Shown: positions 1 through 5,964 of the stretch, piece after piece
Position numbering within the stretch: the first letter of the stretch is position 1
How the letters are laid out: every line of letters starts with the position of its first letter
From: Deferribacteraceae bacterium
GTDB lineage: Bacteria; Chrysiogenota; Deferribacteres; Deferribacterales; JAISNW01
NCBI GenBank assembly: GCA_031285415.1
Contig: JAITWF010000030.1
Location: forward strand, 1 to 7,451
Direction of reading: 5' to 3'
Length of the DNA stretch: 7,451 nucleotides
The notes under the pieces: generated by a model
Database searches by the model: none
What the model saw: only the letters and a program-made list of their open reading frames with translations
Told to the model about the DNA's origin: nothing
Translations under genes and position numbers: made by a program

Positions 1-1
1 A

Positions 2-850
2 CTTCTCTTTACTCAAGGTCTCTTTGGCGAAACGATCCTCAATTTTTTAGATAGGCTCGGCGTACTACCTATCGTATATACGTACTCGCACGACTCCTCT
101 CGCACCAAAACATCGAAACAGTTCCTGCGAGAGGGGTACCCATACCGATATATCAACGAACGAAGCTATAACCCCGAACTTATCGAGGTTCACCCCGATG
201 ATCTAATCATCTGCGCCGATTGGACGAAAGACTTTTTTCATATTAATAATCTCCCCTCCCAGAGCGTGTACCATATTCACCCATCACTACTGCCACTATA
301 CCGAGGCTACGGAGCGGTATCGGAGCAGCTTCTGCGAGGGGTATCGATCGGCGGTGTGTCGCTCTATAGAGATAACGGCGTGATAGATGGCGGCGACATC
401 TTATATCAATCCAAAATCACCATCGACCTAAACGACAGTGCATCAGATTATATCGCAAAGTGTGCAGAGCTTGCAGCGAGCTGGATAGCTGAACTTGCGG
501 CAGGAACAACGCCAGAGGCTACGCCGCAAGATGAGACGTTGGCAACTCATGTGCAGCGCACACGGCAAAAAAGCGGCTTTATCGACCTAAACATGGGCGC
601 ACTATACGTACATAACACGATCAGAGCATACTCTTATCCATATTTCGGAGCATTCTTTTATCATAACGGCAAAAAGATCAACGTATGGAGAAGTATCTGC
701 GAAAGTTGGGCAGGGGTGCAGGGCGAGCCAGGGGAGATACTATCAAAGGGCAATCACGGTGTAGAGATCGCCTGCGGCGAGGGTAGTATTATTATCACCC
801 ACGCCCAGATCGATGGAGTTGTGTATGAATACGATGAAATTAACTTGTAA
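2..850 (+). CDS. Formyltransferase family protein, 5'-truncated (Fmt/ArnA/sugar N-formyltransferase fold)
   Basis: The frame is open from base 2 to the TAA at 848-850, giving 282 residues; the start lies before the window. The first visible residues (LLFTQGLFGETILNFL) resemble the first beta strand of the fold, so probably only a few residues are missing. The N-terminal formyltransferase domain shows HPSLLPLYRG at 278-307 and the catalytic-Asp loop VIDGGDIL at 380-403. A C-terminal Fmt/ArnA-like domain follows, with SGFIDL, then IRAYSYPYFGAF and GKKINVWR. The family moves a formyl group from 10-formyltetrahydrofolate to an amine, on Met-tRNA, a nucleotide sugar or GAR. The catalytic triad is normally Asn-x-His...Asp; the His (278-280) and Asp (386-388) are present, but the Asn position is His (272-274). 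The C-terminal domain rules out PurN-type GART. A surface-sugar N-formyltransferase is my preferred guess over true Fmt; the substrate is not determinable here. Confidence 0.85.
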   Translation, partial: LLFTQGLFGETILNFLDRLGVLPIVYTYSHDSSRTKTSKQFLREGYPYRYINERSYNPELIEVHPDDLIICADWTKDFFHINNLPSQSVYHIHPSLLPLYRGYGAVSEQLLRGVSIGGVSLYRDNGVIDGGDILYQSKITIDLNDSASDYIAKCAELAASWIAELAAGTTPEATPQDETLATHVQRTRQKSGFIDLNMGALYVHNTIRAYSYPYFGAFFYHNGKKINVWRSICESWAGVQGEPGEILSKGNHGVEIACGEGSIIITHAQIDGVVYEYDEINL

Positions 851-872
851 ATAATCTTAATAAATATATAAT
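845..872 (+). promoter_or_regulatory. Sigma70-type promoter for the lipoprotein-symporter unit
   Basis: A perfect TATAAT (867-872) lies 16 bases after TTGTAA (845-850), which matches four of six positions of TTGACA. The -35 box overlaps the stop codon of the formyltransferase gene. Transcription would begin near 879, only a few bases before the Shine-Dalgarno sequence at 884, so the leader would be very short. The assignment rests on consensus match and position only. Confidence 0.6.
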
Positions 873-897
873 TACCCTATTCTAGGAGGTTTATCTT

Positions 898-1215
898 ATG
901 AAAGTTTTACTTTTTTCTATTATCTTTGCGTCAACTATCGCCCTCTCTGGCTGTGGAGCGGTGGCGATGGCGCCAGTTACAGGTTTTTTATACTCTGATC
1001 TTAAGGCACCATTGCACGTCAGCGATACCGCTACGTGGACGAAAGAGGGGAGAGCCGTATGCACAAGCATATTAGGGCTAGTCGCTATAGGGGATTGTAG
1101 CGTCGACACTGCGGCAAAGGCGGCAGGGATCACAAAGGTCGCAGTCGTTGACTATGAAACAAAGATGATACTTGGGGTATACGCAACTATGACAACTATC
1201 GTTCGTGGAGAGTAG
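898..1215 (+). CDS. TRL-like family lipoprotein
   Basis: A 105-residue protein with a lipoprotein signal peptide: basic start (MK), hydrophobic stretch at about 3-16, and lipobox LSGC with the lipidated Cys at residue 19. The residues after Cys are Gly-Ala, not Asp, so outer-membrane sorting is expected. The mature part fits the TRL-like family (tRNA-associated-locus proteins, unknown function): APVTGFLYSDLKAP near the start, then a Lys-Glu-Gly block with a Cys, SILGLVAIGDCSVDTAAKAAGITKV in the middle, and the closing VDYETKMILGVYATMTTIVRGE. A very strong AGGAGGT (884-890) lies 7 bases before ATG 898 and fixes the start. The stop codon is one base before the symporter ATG, so the two are almost certainly co-transcribed and translationally coupled. 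Family membership is recognised from memory of its motif pattern; no biochemical role is known to me. Confidence 0.85.
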   Translation: MKVLLFSIIFASTIALSGCGAVAMAPVTGFLYSDLKAPLHVSDTATWTKEGRAVCTSILGLVAIGDCSVDTAAKAAGITKVAVVDYETKMILGVYATMTTIVRGE

Positions 1216-1216
1216 T

Positions 1217-2389
1217 ATGAAGATACCAAAGATTAGCTTGCTAGCGAAGGTTATCATATCGATCGTGCTTGCGCTCCTAGTAGGGGATCTGCTTCCAGCG
1301 TTGGTTGTTAGATTATTTGTTACATTTAACGGACTATTCTCTAACTTTTTAGGGTTCTGCGTTCCGTTGATAATATTGGGTCTAGTCGCTCCAAGTATCG
1401 CCGATCTAGGCAAAAATGCAGGGAAGCTACTCGCCCTTACAGTCGCCCTTGCGTACGGCTCAACGCTCTTATCAGGCTTCTCTACATACTTGACGACATC
1501 GGCGATCTTCCCAACGCTACTCGGCACAGATGTGATAAGCGAGGTACAAAGCCCCGAGATAGGACTACTAACGCCCTTCTTCTCTGTAGGAATGCCGCCA
1601 GTGTTTGATGTTATGACTGCGCTTATCCTAGCTTTCACTCTAGGGATAGGGATTGCGCTATTCGGCGGAAGCACTCTGAAAAGTGGGCTTGCAGAGTTTC
1701 GTGTAATTATCGAGCGACTGATCGTATCGATTATTATCCCACTCCTTCCGATCTATATCTTTGGTATATTTTTAAATATTAAGCACTCTGGTGCAGCATT
1801 TCAGGTTATCTTAGTTTTCGGCAAGATTATAATGGTGATCTTCGTACTGCACGTTATCTTCCTCCTTGCGGTATACTGCATTGCAGGGCTTGTAGGCAGG
1901 AAAAATCCATTTAAACTGCTACTAACGATGATGCCAGCGTATATGACAGCTCTAGGCACATCATCCTCTGCGGCAACGATCCCTGTAACGCTTGAGCAGA
2001 CGAAGAAGAACGGTGTATCGCCAGATGTTGCAGATTTCTGTATTCCGCTATGCGCCACGATAAATCTATCTGGTAGTATGATGAAGATAACGGCTACCAG
2101 CCTTGCGATCTGCATGATGCACGGCTTGCCGCACGAAGTAGGGCTTTACGTTGGGTTTATCCTGCTACTTGGGATAGTGATGGTTGCAGCTCCAGGGGTA
2201 CCTGGTGGGGCGATTATGGCGGCGATAGGCGTTCTCCAGACAGTTCTTGGCTTCTCACCAGCAGAGGTGGGGCTTATGATCGCACTATATATTGCAATCG
2301 ATAGCTTCGGCACCGCCTGCAACGTGACAGGAGATGGAGCAATCGCAGTAGTAATCGACAGCATAAACAAGAAGTTCTTTAAGAGATAA
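1217..2389 (+). CDS. Dicarboxylate/amino acid:cation symporter (DAACS/SstT-GltP family)
   Basis: A 390-residue, very hydrophobic inner-membrane transporter of the glutamate-transporter fold. Seen in order: HP1 serine motif TSSSAATIPVT (from residue 248), TM7 motif PLCATINLSGS (N283-S287), HP2 motif APGVPGG, and TM8 motif DSFGTACNVTGD (362-373). The family carries amino acids or dicarboxylates inward with Na+ or H+. Two substrate/ion-site positions differ from acidic-amino-acid carriers: the TM8 Arg (R397 in GltPh) is Gly365, and the TM7 NMDGT motif reads NLSGS, so the cation-binding Asp is Ser. SstT and neutral-amino-acid ASCT carriers also lack that Arg, so a neutral or small substrate is inferred. 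I chose ATG 1217, with GGAGAG at 1207-1212, over an in-frame GTG at 1205 that would overlap the preceding stop. It is somewhat shorter than GltP or SstT (over 400 residues). Confidence 0.9.
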   Translation: MKIPKISLLAKVIISIVLALLVGDLLPALVVRLFVTFNGLFSNFLGFCVPLIILGLVAPSIADLGKNAGKLLALTVALAYGSTLLSGFSTYLTTSAIFPTLLGTDVISEVQSPEIGLLTPFFSVGMPPVFDVMTALILAFTLGIGIALFGGSTLKSGLAEFRVIIERLIVSIIIPLLPIYIFGIFLNIKHSGAAFQVILVFGKIIMVIFVLHVIFLLAVYCIAGLVGRKNPFKLLLTMMPAYMTALGTSSSAATIPVTLEQTKKNGVSPDVADFCIPLCATINLSGSMMKITATSLAICMMHGLPHEVGLYVGFILLLGIVMVAAPGVPGGAIMAAIGVLQTVLGFSPAEVGLMIALYIAIDSFGTACNVTGDGAIAVVIDSINKKFFKR

Positions 2390-2400
2390 AATTGATCGTT

Positions 2401-2450
2401 TCCCCTCCCCCTTTGGGGGAGGGTGTCCGCAGGACGGGAGAGGGGGATTT
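2401..2450 (+). repeat. G+C-rich hairpin repeat, copy 1 (single)
   Basis: A C-rich arm (2403-2411) pairs perfectly with a G-rich arm (2415-2423) over 9 bp around a TTT loop. A small inner hairpin follows, GTCC (2425-2428) / GGAC (2432-2435). A second G-rich arm (2436-2446) can compete for the same C-rich arm. The same order (C arm, G arm, different inner hairpin, second G arm) recurs at 4594-4714 and 5841-5956. There is no T tract after it, so it is not a classic intrinsic terminator, though it lies 12 bases past the symporter stop and may protect the mRNA 3' end. The rest of 2451-2516 shows nothing I recognise. Confidence 0.7.
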
Positions 2451-2516
2451 GGCTCGCCCCTTTTCCATCTAAAAACAACTTGCTAAACTGTGTGAAATAG
2501 GTTATAAACCGTATTC

Positions 2517-2546
2517 TTGTGAGTTTTGCTCATATTTTTGTATACT
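2517..2546 (+). promoter_or_regulatory. Promoter of the SRP RNA gene
   Basis: TTGTGA (2517-2522) and TATACT (2541-2546) are separated by 18 bases. The -10 box matches five of six consensus positions and the -35 box four of six. The predicted start, 6-8 bases past the -10 box, falls at about 2553-2554, exactly where the extended inverted repeat around the SRP RNA begins. No other convincing promoter is visible before the ppiD-like gene, so this one probably serves both. Confidence 0.6.
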
Positions 2547-2553
2547 AAATTAA

Positions 2554-2687
2554 GTTATATCTCATAGCGGTCAGGCAGGGGCTTCGCAGCAGGTTGCGGG
2601 TGAACCCCGTCAGGGTCGGAAGGCAGCAGCGGTAATTCGTTTGCTTGGGTGTTGGAGATTCCCTGCCTGACCACTATGAAATATAAC
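2554..2687 (+). other. Extended terminal helix flanking the SRP RNA (possible precursor stem)
   Basis: Bases 2554-2567 pair with 2674-2687 as an A+T-rich outer helix stacked on the 12-bp SRP terminal stem. Only two C/A mismatches (2561/2680 and 2568/2673) interrupt the combined 27-position helix. The left end coincides with the predicted transcription start. The right end lies 6 bases before the Shine-Dalgarno sequence of the next gene. Long perfect helices of this kind are typical RNase III substrates, so this may be a processing stem, or the mature RNA may simply be longer (134 nt). Confidence 0.65.
2569..2672 (+). ncRNA. ffs: Signal recognition particle RNA (4.5S, small bacterial type)
   Basis: The apical domain that binds Ffh is clear. 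A GGAA tetraloop (2618-2621) is closed by G-C, U-G and C-G pairs (2615-2617 with 2622-2624). The conserved internal loop follows, UCAGG (2610-2614) facing AGCAG (2625-2629), then the CCG/CGG helix (2607-2609 with 2630-2632) and a further GAA/UUC helix (2602-2604 with 2636-2638). The ends close with a perfect 12-bp stem, 2569-2580 with 2661-2672. There is no Alu domain, as in most Gram-negative bacteria. With Ffh and FtsY this RNA targets nascent inner-membrane proteins to SecYEG. The terminal stem can be extended outward to 2554 and 2687 (separate entry), so the true transcript ends may lie outside the limits given. Confidence 0.95.
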
Positions 2688-2707
2688 GATACTGGGAGTA
2701 TGTCCAT

Positions 2708-4582
2708 ATGTTAACATCCATGCGTAAGCACAGAAGGTTCCTCAACCTATTTCTCTGGCTTGTAATCTTTGCATTCTTAGCTACAATCGTTGTCGTTTGG
2801 GGGCTTGGAGAGAAGACTACCGCCGAAACGTTCGCTGTGAAGATCGGCGATCGCACTATCGGCTATAGCGAATATCAAAACCGAGAGAGCAACGTTGATC
2901 CAGAGACCAGAACCCTTATGGGCGACGGATTCCGTCAATGGTTCCTTGGTGAGGTAATAAATTCAGAGCTGCTCCTTCTGGAGGCGAATCGCCTAAAGAT
3001 CCCTGTAAGCAACGTCGAAACTGCTGCTGCGATCACTCAAACAGAGGCGTTCATGACAAATGGCGTCTTTGATATCGAGCATTATCAGACAGCCCTCGAG
3101 TATAACGGACTCACCCCAGCGGCCTATGAAAGCTCTGTAAAGGATCAGATAAAGATCAATAAGATGGTTCAGCTTATCAGAGATTCTGTGAGCGTAACAG
3201 ATCAAGAGGTGCAGGAGGAGTTTGTATATCAAAATACAAAGCTTGCCGCCTCGTACTTCGCAGTGCCTACTGCCGCATATATAAATGCTAGCAACCCTGC
3301 TGACGCAGATCTTAATGCATTCTTTACAGAGAATCAGGAGCGCTACCGTATTGCACCGCAGGTTAAGCTAAAGTATGTCACCTTTAATCCAACTAGCTTT
3401 GAATATACTCCGCAGGTGAGCGATGAGGCGGTCAGAGAGCGTTATACCGCTACTGCCGCAGCTTTTTCAGAGCCAGAGCTACTTGATCTTAGCGAAATCT
3501 ACGTTAAGGTGCCAGCTGGCAGCGATAACGAAACCGACAAAAAGGCTCAAGACAAGATTAGTGCCGCATTTGCAGATCTAAAGGCAAATAAATCGTTTGC
3601 AGATGTAGCTCGCCAATATTCAGAGGATGAGTTCGCCGCAAATGGCGGATTCATCGGCAAGATCGCTCGCCCCGAGGGTGAGCTTCCAGCGGAGCTTGCA
3701 ACAGTATTCGCTCTTAAATCTGGCGAAGTTTCTAATATAGTCAAAACTCCAGAGGGATACGCAATATTCCGTGTGGACAATCACACAGAGGCACGTGTAA
3801 CCCCTTACGACGACGTGAAGGACGGTATCCGCATGTCGATGGAGGATGACGCTCGCACTGGCGCATATCGCACATATATATACGGTATCTACAGAGAGGT
3901 TCTCTCCACTGGAAATATCACCGCATACTTGGCAAAAAATCCAGAGAAATTCACCGCTGTTGAGACTGCGTTTATAGCAGAAGATAGCAACAATGCATTC
4001 ATTACTGATCCAGACATTAGATCGACCCTATTTACCCTAGGCAAGACAGAGGTCAGCCCGATCCTTGAAATTAACGGAACTTCGTATATATTTGAGATAG
4101 CAGACAGAGTAAATTCTAGGCTTCCAGAGCTTAGTGAGGTTCGTGAACGAGTTATAGCGGATTACAAGACCGACAAGGCTTTCGAAGCTGCTGTAGCTGA
4201 TGTAAACGCTAAAGTAACAGCTACGAGCATGACAGAGCAAGAGTTTGCAAGTGCGTCAAAGGCGTTCAACGCTACGGTTGAGAAGATCCCAGCGTTCACT
4301 CGTATGGCTATGCCATCTAGCGTAGCTTGGGCATCTGATCTTGCAGAGATGTTGTTTAAAAATAAAGCTGGCGACTTAGTGACATACCCTATGCCTTTAG
4401 GCAAGATGATATACGTTGTACGTGTCGATAGCGTTGCAAAACCTGCCGCTAGCGAGCTTGCACCGATAAGGGAGTCTATCGCACTATACCTAAAAGAGGT
4501 TAAGGCAGAGGCGGCAGTGGCTGGCGTTATCGATACGCTTAAGACACAGCACCCAGTTGTTGTTAGTCCATCGTTTCAGTAG
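2708..4582 (+). CDS. ppiD: PpiD-like membrane-anchored periplasmic chaperone / PpiC-type peptidyl-prolyl isomerase
   Basis: The 624-residue length is nearly that of E. coli PpiD. A short basic start (MRKHRR) precedes one membrane segment at about residues 11-32, giving a single-pass protein with a large periplasmic part. A SurA_N-like helical region covers about 41-230. A parvulin domain covers about 258-358, with FADVARQYSEDEFAANGGFIG and LKSGEVSNIVKTPEGYAIFRVD. The active-site His that follows the first strand in active parvulins (typically SHILV) is Glu here (LSEIYV); E. coli PpiD also lacks it, which points to a chaperone with little isomerase activity. PpiD works at the periplasmic exit of SecYEG on newly exported proteins. 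GGGAG (2694-2698) lies 9 bases before ATG 2708; ATG 2720 is a weaker alternative. It starts 35 bases after the SRP RNA core with no terminator between. Confidence 0.88.
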   Translation: MLTSMRKHRRFLNLFLWLVIFAFLATIVVVWGLGEKTTAETFAVKIGDRTIGYSEYQNRESNVDPETRTLMGDGFRQWFLGEVINSELLLLEANRLKIPVSNVETAAAITQTEAFMTNGVFDIEHYQTALEYNGLTPAAYESSVKDQIKINKMVQLIRDSVSVTDQEVQEEFVYQNTKLAASYFAVPTAAYINASNPADADLNAFFTENQERYRIAPQVKLKYVTFNPTSFEYTPQVSDEAVRERYTATAAAFSEPELLDLSEIYVKVPAGSDNETDKKAQDKISAAFADLKANKSFADVARQYSEDEFAANGGFIGKIARPEGELPAELATVFALKSGEVSNIVKTPEGYAIFRVDNHTEARVTPYDDVKDGIRMSMEDDARTGAYRTYIYGIYREVLSTGNITAYLAKNPEKFTAVETAFIAEDSNNAFITDPDIRSTLFTLGKTEVSPILEINGTSYIFEIADRVNSRLPELSEVRERVIADYKTDKAFEAAVADVNAKVTATSMTEQEFASASKAFNATVEKIPAFTRMAMPSSVAWASDLAEMLFKNKAGDLVTYPMPLGKMIYVVRVDSVAKPAASELAPIRESIALYLKEVKAEAAVAGVIDTLKTQHPVVVSPSFQ

Positions 4583-4593
4583 AGAAAAGTTAA

Positions 4594-4714
4594 AATTCCC
4601 CTTCGCTGGCGAAGGGGTACACCGTAGGTGGGGGGTAGTGGCGTATGCATAAAAATCCACTACCCCGTCATCATGCTTCGCAAGATGCCACCCCTTCGCC
4701 AGCGAAGGGGAATT
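4594..4714. repeat. Head-to-head pair of hairpin repeats (copies 2 and 3), BIME-like
   Basis: The outer 24 bases (4594-4617 and 4691-4714) are exact reverse complements, and each is itself a hairpin: CCCCTTCG, a 4-base loop, CGAAGGGG. Inner arms GGGGTAGTGG (4632-4641) and its complement (4657-4666) flank a 15-base A+T-rich centre. The segments between outer and inner arms differ on the two sides. The left has a tiny TAC/GTA hairpin (4618-4626); the right has a longer one, CATC..TGC / GCA..GATG, at 4669-4687. This gives two units of one repeat class facing each other, like paired REP sequences. It fills most of the ppiD-leuB gap (4583-4728) and ends just before the leuB ribosome binding site. 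No target-site duplication or open frame was found. Confidence 0.8.
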
Positions 4715-4728
4715 ATGGGAGATTAATC

Positions 4729-5805
4729 ATGAAAATTGCAATATTATCAGGCGACGGCATAGGCCCCGAGGTAATGGCAGAGGCGTTAAAGGTTCTAGAT
4801 AAAGCCTCATCAGTATATAAATTCAGTGTAGAGACTACAGAGGCTCTCGTCGGTGGTGCGGCGTACGATCGTTATGGCACACCGTTACCGAAGGAGACGC
4901 TAGATATCTGTAGCGCAAATGAAGCGATCCTCTTCGGTTCCGTTGGGGGACCTAAGTGGGAGAATCTTCCACCTAACTTGCAACCTGAGAGGGGTGCGCT
5001 CCTCCCACTGCGTAAGCACTTCTCCCTATTTGCGAATATTCGCCCAGTCAAGGTGTACCCGAATCTGATCGGATTATGCCCACTTAAAGATGAACTGATC
5101 CCTAACGGTATCGATATAGTGATGTTTCGTGAGCTAACAGGCGGTATCTACTTCGGTCAGCCTAAGACGATCTCCGAGGATGGCATGAGTGCCGTCGATA
5201 CCATGAGCTACACCAAGAAAGAGGTTGAGCGTATCGCTCGCAAGGCTTTCGAGGCGGCAAGGCTTCGTAAAAGTGCCGTATTGAGCGTCGATAAGGCGAA
5301 TGTACTGATGACGAGCGTTCTATGGCGCAAAACTATCACCGAGCTGAGAGATAGCGAGTATCAAGATATCGAGCTGAGCCATATGTACGTTGATAACGCC
5401 TCTATGCAGCTTGTAAAGAATCCATCGCAGTTTGACGTTGTTGTGACAGAGAATATGTTTGGCGATATATTAAGCGACGAGGCGGCTATGCTTGCTGGTT
5501 CGCTAGGCATGCTTCCATCTGCCTCCATAAACGAGAGCGGCTTTGGGCTTTACGAGCCGATCGGTGGATCTGCTCCAGACATTGCAGGGCGTGGAATAGC
5601 TAACCCTATCGCACAGATCCTCTCCGCCGCACTAATGCTTCGCTACTCATTCGGCAGAGATGACGCTGCAAAGGCGATCGAGCAAGCTGTCGAGAAGACA
5701 CTTGCAGATGGCTACCGCACAGGCGATATCTATCAGAAGAAAGAGGGCGAAAAGCTCGTCAATACAAAAGAGATCGGCGAGCACATAGTTGGGTATATAG
5801 AGTAG
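4729..5805 (+). CDS. leuB: 3-isopropylmalate dehydrogenase
   Basis: Cytoplasmic NAD-dependent enzyme of leucine synthesis that oxidises and decarboxylates 3-isopropylmalate. The 358-residue length is normal. Seen in order: GDGIGPEV at the start; AILFGSVGGPKWENLP; LRKHFSLFANIRPVK with substrate-binding Arg residues; RELTGGIYFG from Arg134; the catalytic Tyr region MSYTKKEVER; DKANVLMTSVLWR with the catalytic Lys; the metal-binding signature ENMFGDILSDEAAMLAGSLGM; and the cofactor loop EPIGGSAPDIAGRGIANPIAQ. I chose ATG 4729 because GGGAG (4717-4721) lies 7 bases upstream and the protein then begins MKIAILSGDG like its relatives. An in-frame ATG at 4645 would only add residues read from the repeat. 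No leuA, leuC or leuD is next to it, so the pathway is split in this genome or continues elsewhere. No promoter is obvious; the transcript may come from ppiD or start within the repeat. Confidence 0.97.
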   Translation: MKIAILSGDGIGPEVMAEALKVLDKASSVYKFSVETTEALVGGAAYDRYGTPLPKETLDICSANEAILFGSVGGPKWENLPPNLQPERGALLPLRKHFSLFANIRPVKVYPNLIGLCPLKDELIPNGIDIVMFRELTGGIYFGQPKTISEDGMSAVDTMSYTKKEVERIARKAFEAARLRKSAVLSVDKANVLMTSVLWRKTITELRDSEYQDIELSHMYVDNASMQLVKNPSQFDVVVTENMFGDILSDEAAMLAGSLGMLPSASINESGFGLYEPIGGSAPDIAGRGIANPIAQILSAALMLRYSFGRDDAAKAIEQAVEKTLADGYRTGDIYQKKEGEKLVNTKEIGEHIVGYIE

Positions 5806-5840
5806 TGAAAAAAATATTGAATAATCCCCTTACATGCCTT

Positions 5841-5895
5841 ACCACTCCCCCCTTGAGGGGGAGTCGAGAAGCTGAAGGCGACTCGGTGGGGGGTT
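5841..5895 (+). repeat. G+C-rich hairpin repeat, copy 4 (left unit of an inverted pair)
   Basis: ACTCCCCC (5844-5851) pairs with GGGGGAGT (5857-5864) around a 5-base loop. It is followed by an inner hairpin, GAGTCG (5861-5866) / CGACTC (5879-5884), and a second G-rich arm GGTGGGGGG (5885-5893). The layout matches the copies at 2401 and 4594, but the inner hairpin has its own sequence. It faces the unit at 5908-5956. Together they fill most of the 159-base gap between leuB and the PAP2 gene. Confidence 0.7.
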
Positions 5896-5907
5896 GCTCT
5901 ATTCATA

Positions 5908-5956
5908 GACCCCTCCCCGAAGCTAAAACTTCGACCCTCCCTCAAGGGGAGGGTGG
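5908..5956 (-). repeat. G+C-rich hairpin repeat, copy 5 (right unit of an inverted pair)
   Basis: Read on the minus strand it has the same order as copy 4: a CCACCCTCCCC-type arm, a G arm, an inner hairpin and a second G arm. On the + strand, CCCTCCC (5935-5941) pairs with GGGAGGG (5947-5953), and CGAAG (5918-5922) pairs with CTTCG (5929-5933). About 14 A+T-rich bases separate it from copy 4, close to the 15 in the pair at 4594-4714. Its G-rich end provides the only plausible ribosome binding site (GGAGGG, 5948-5953) for the following gene. Confidence 0.7.
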
Positions 5957-5964
5957 TTTCAGAG

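Noticed and set aside
266..268. GTG 266 as the start of a short formyltransferase
   Set aside because: The frame is open to the window start, and the upstream residues form the expected first half of the domain, so this is an internal Val.
1205..1216. GTG start for the symporter
   Set aside because: It overlaps the lipoprotein stop and lies on the Shine-Dalgarno sequence itself; ATG 1217 has that GGAGAG just upstream.
2403..2446. Intrinsic terminator after the symporter gene
   Set aside because: The hairpin is strong but has no run of T after it on either strand; the same structure recurs between other genes as a repeat.
4594..4714. Miniature transposable element with terminal inverted repeats
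   Set aside because: The 24-base ends are perfect, but I found no target-site duplication, and the internal organisation fits two facing hairpin repeats better.
4645..4728. In-frame N-terminal extension of leuB from ATG 4645
   Set aside because: The extra 28 residues are read from the inverted repeat, the ATG lacks a ribosome binding site, and LeuB proteins begin at the equivalent of MKIAILSGDG (4729).
2401..5956. CRISPR array
   Set aside because: The repeated units are few, dispersed, in both orientations and separated by genes, with no regular spacers or cas genes.
5953..5964. GTG start for the PAP2 gene
   Set aside because: It sits inside the repeat's G-rich arm with no separate binding site; ATG 5965 gives a normal basic start before the first membrane segment.
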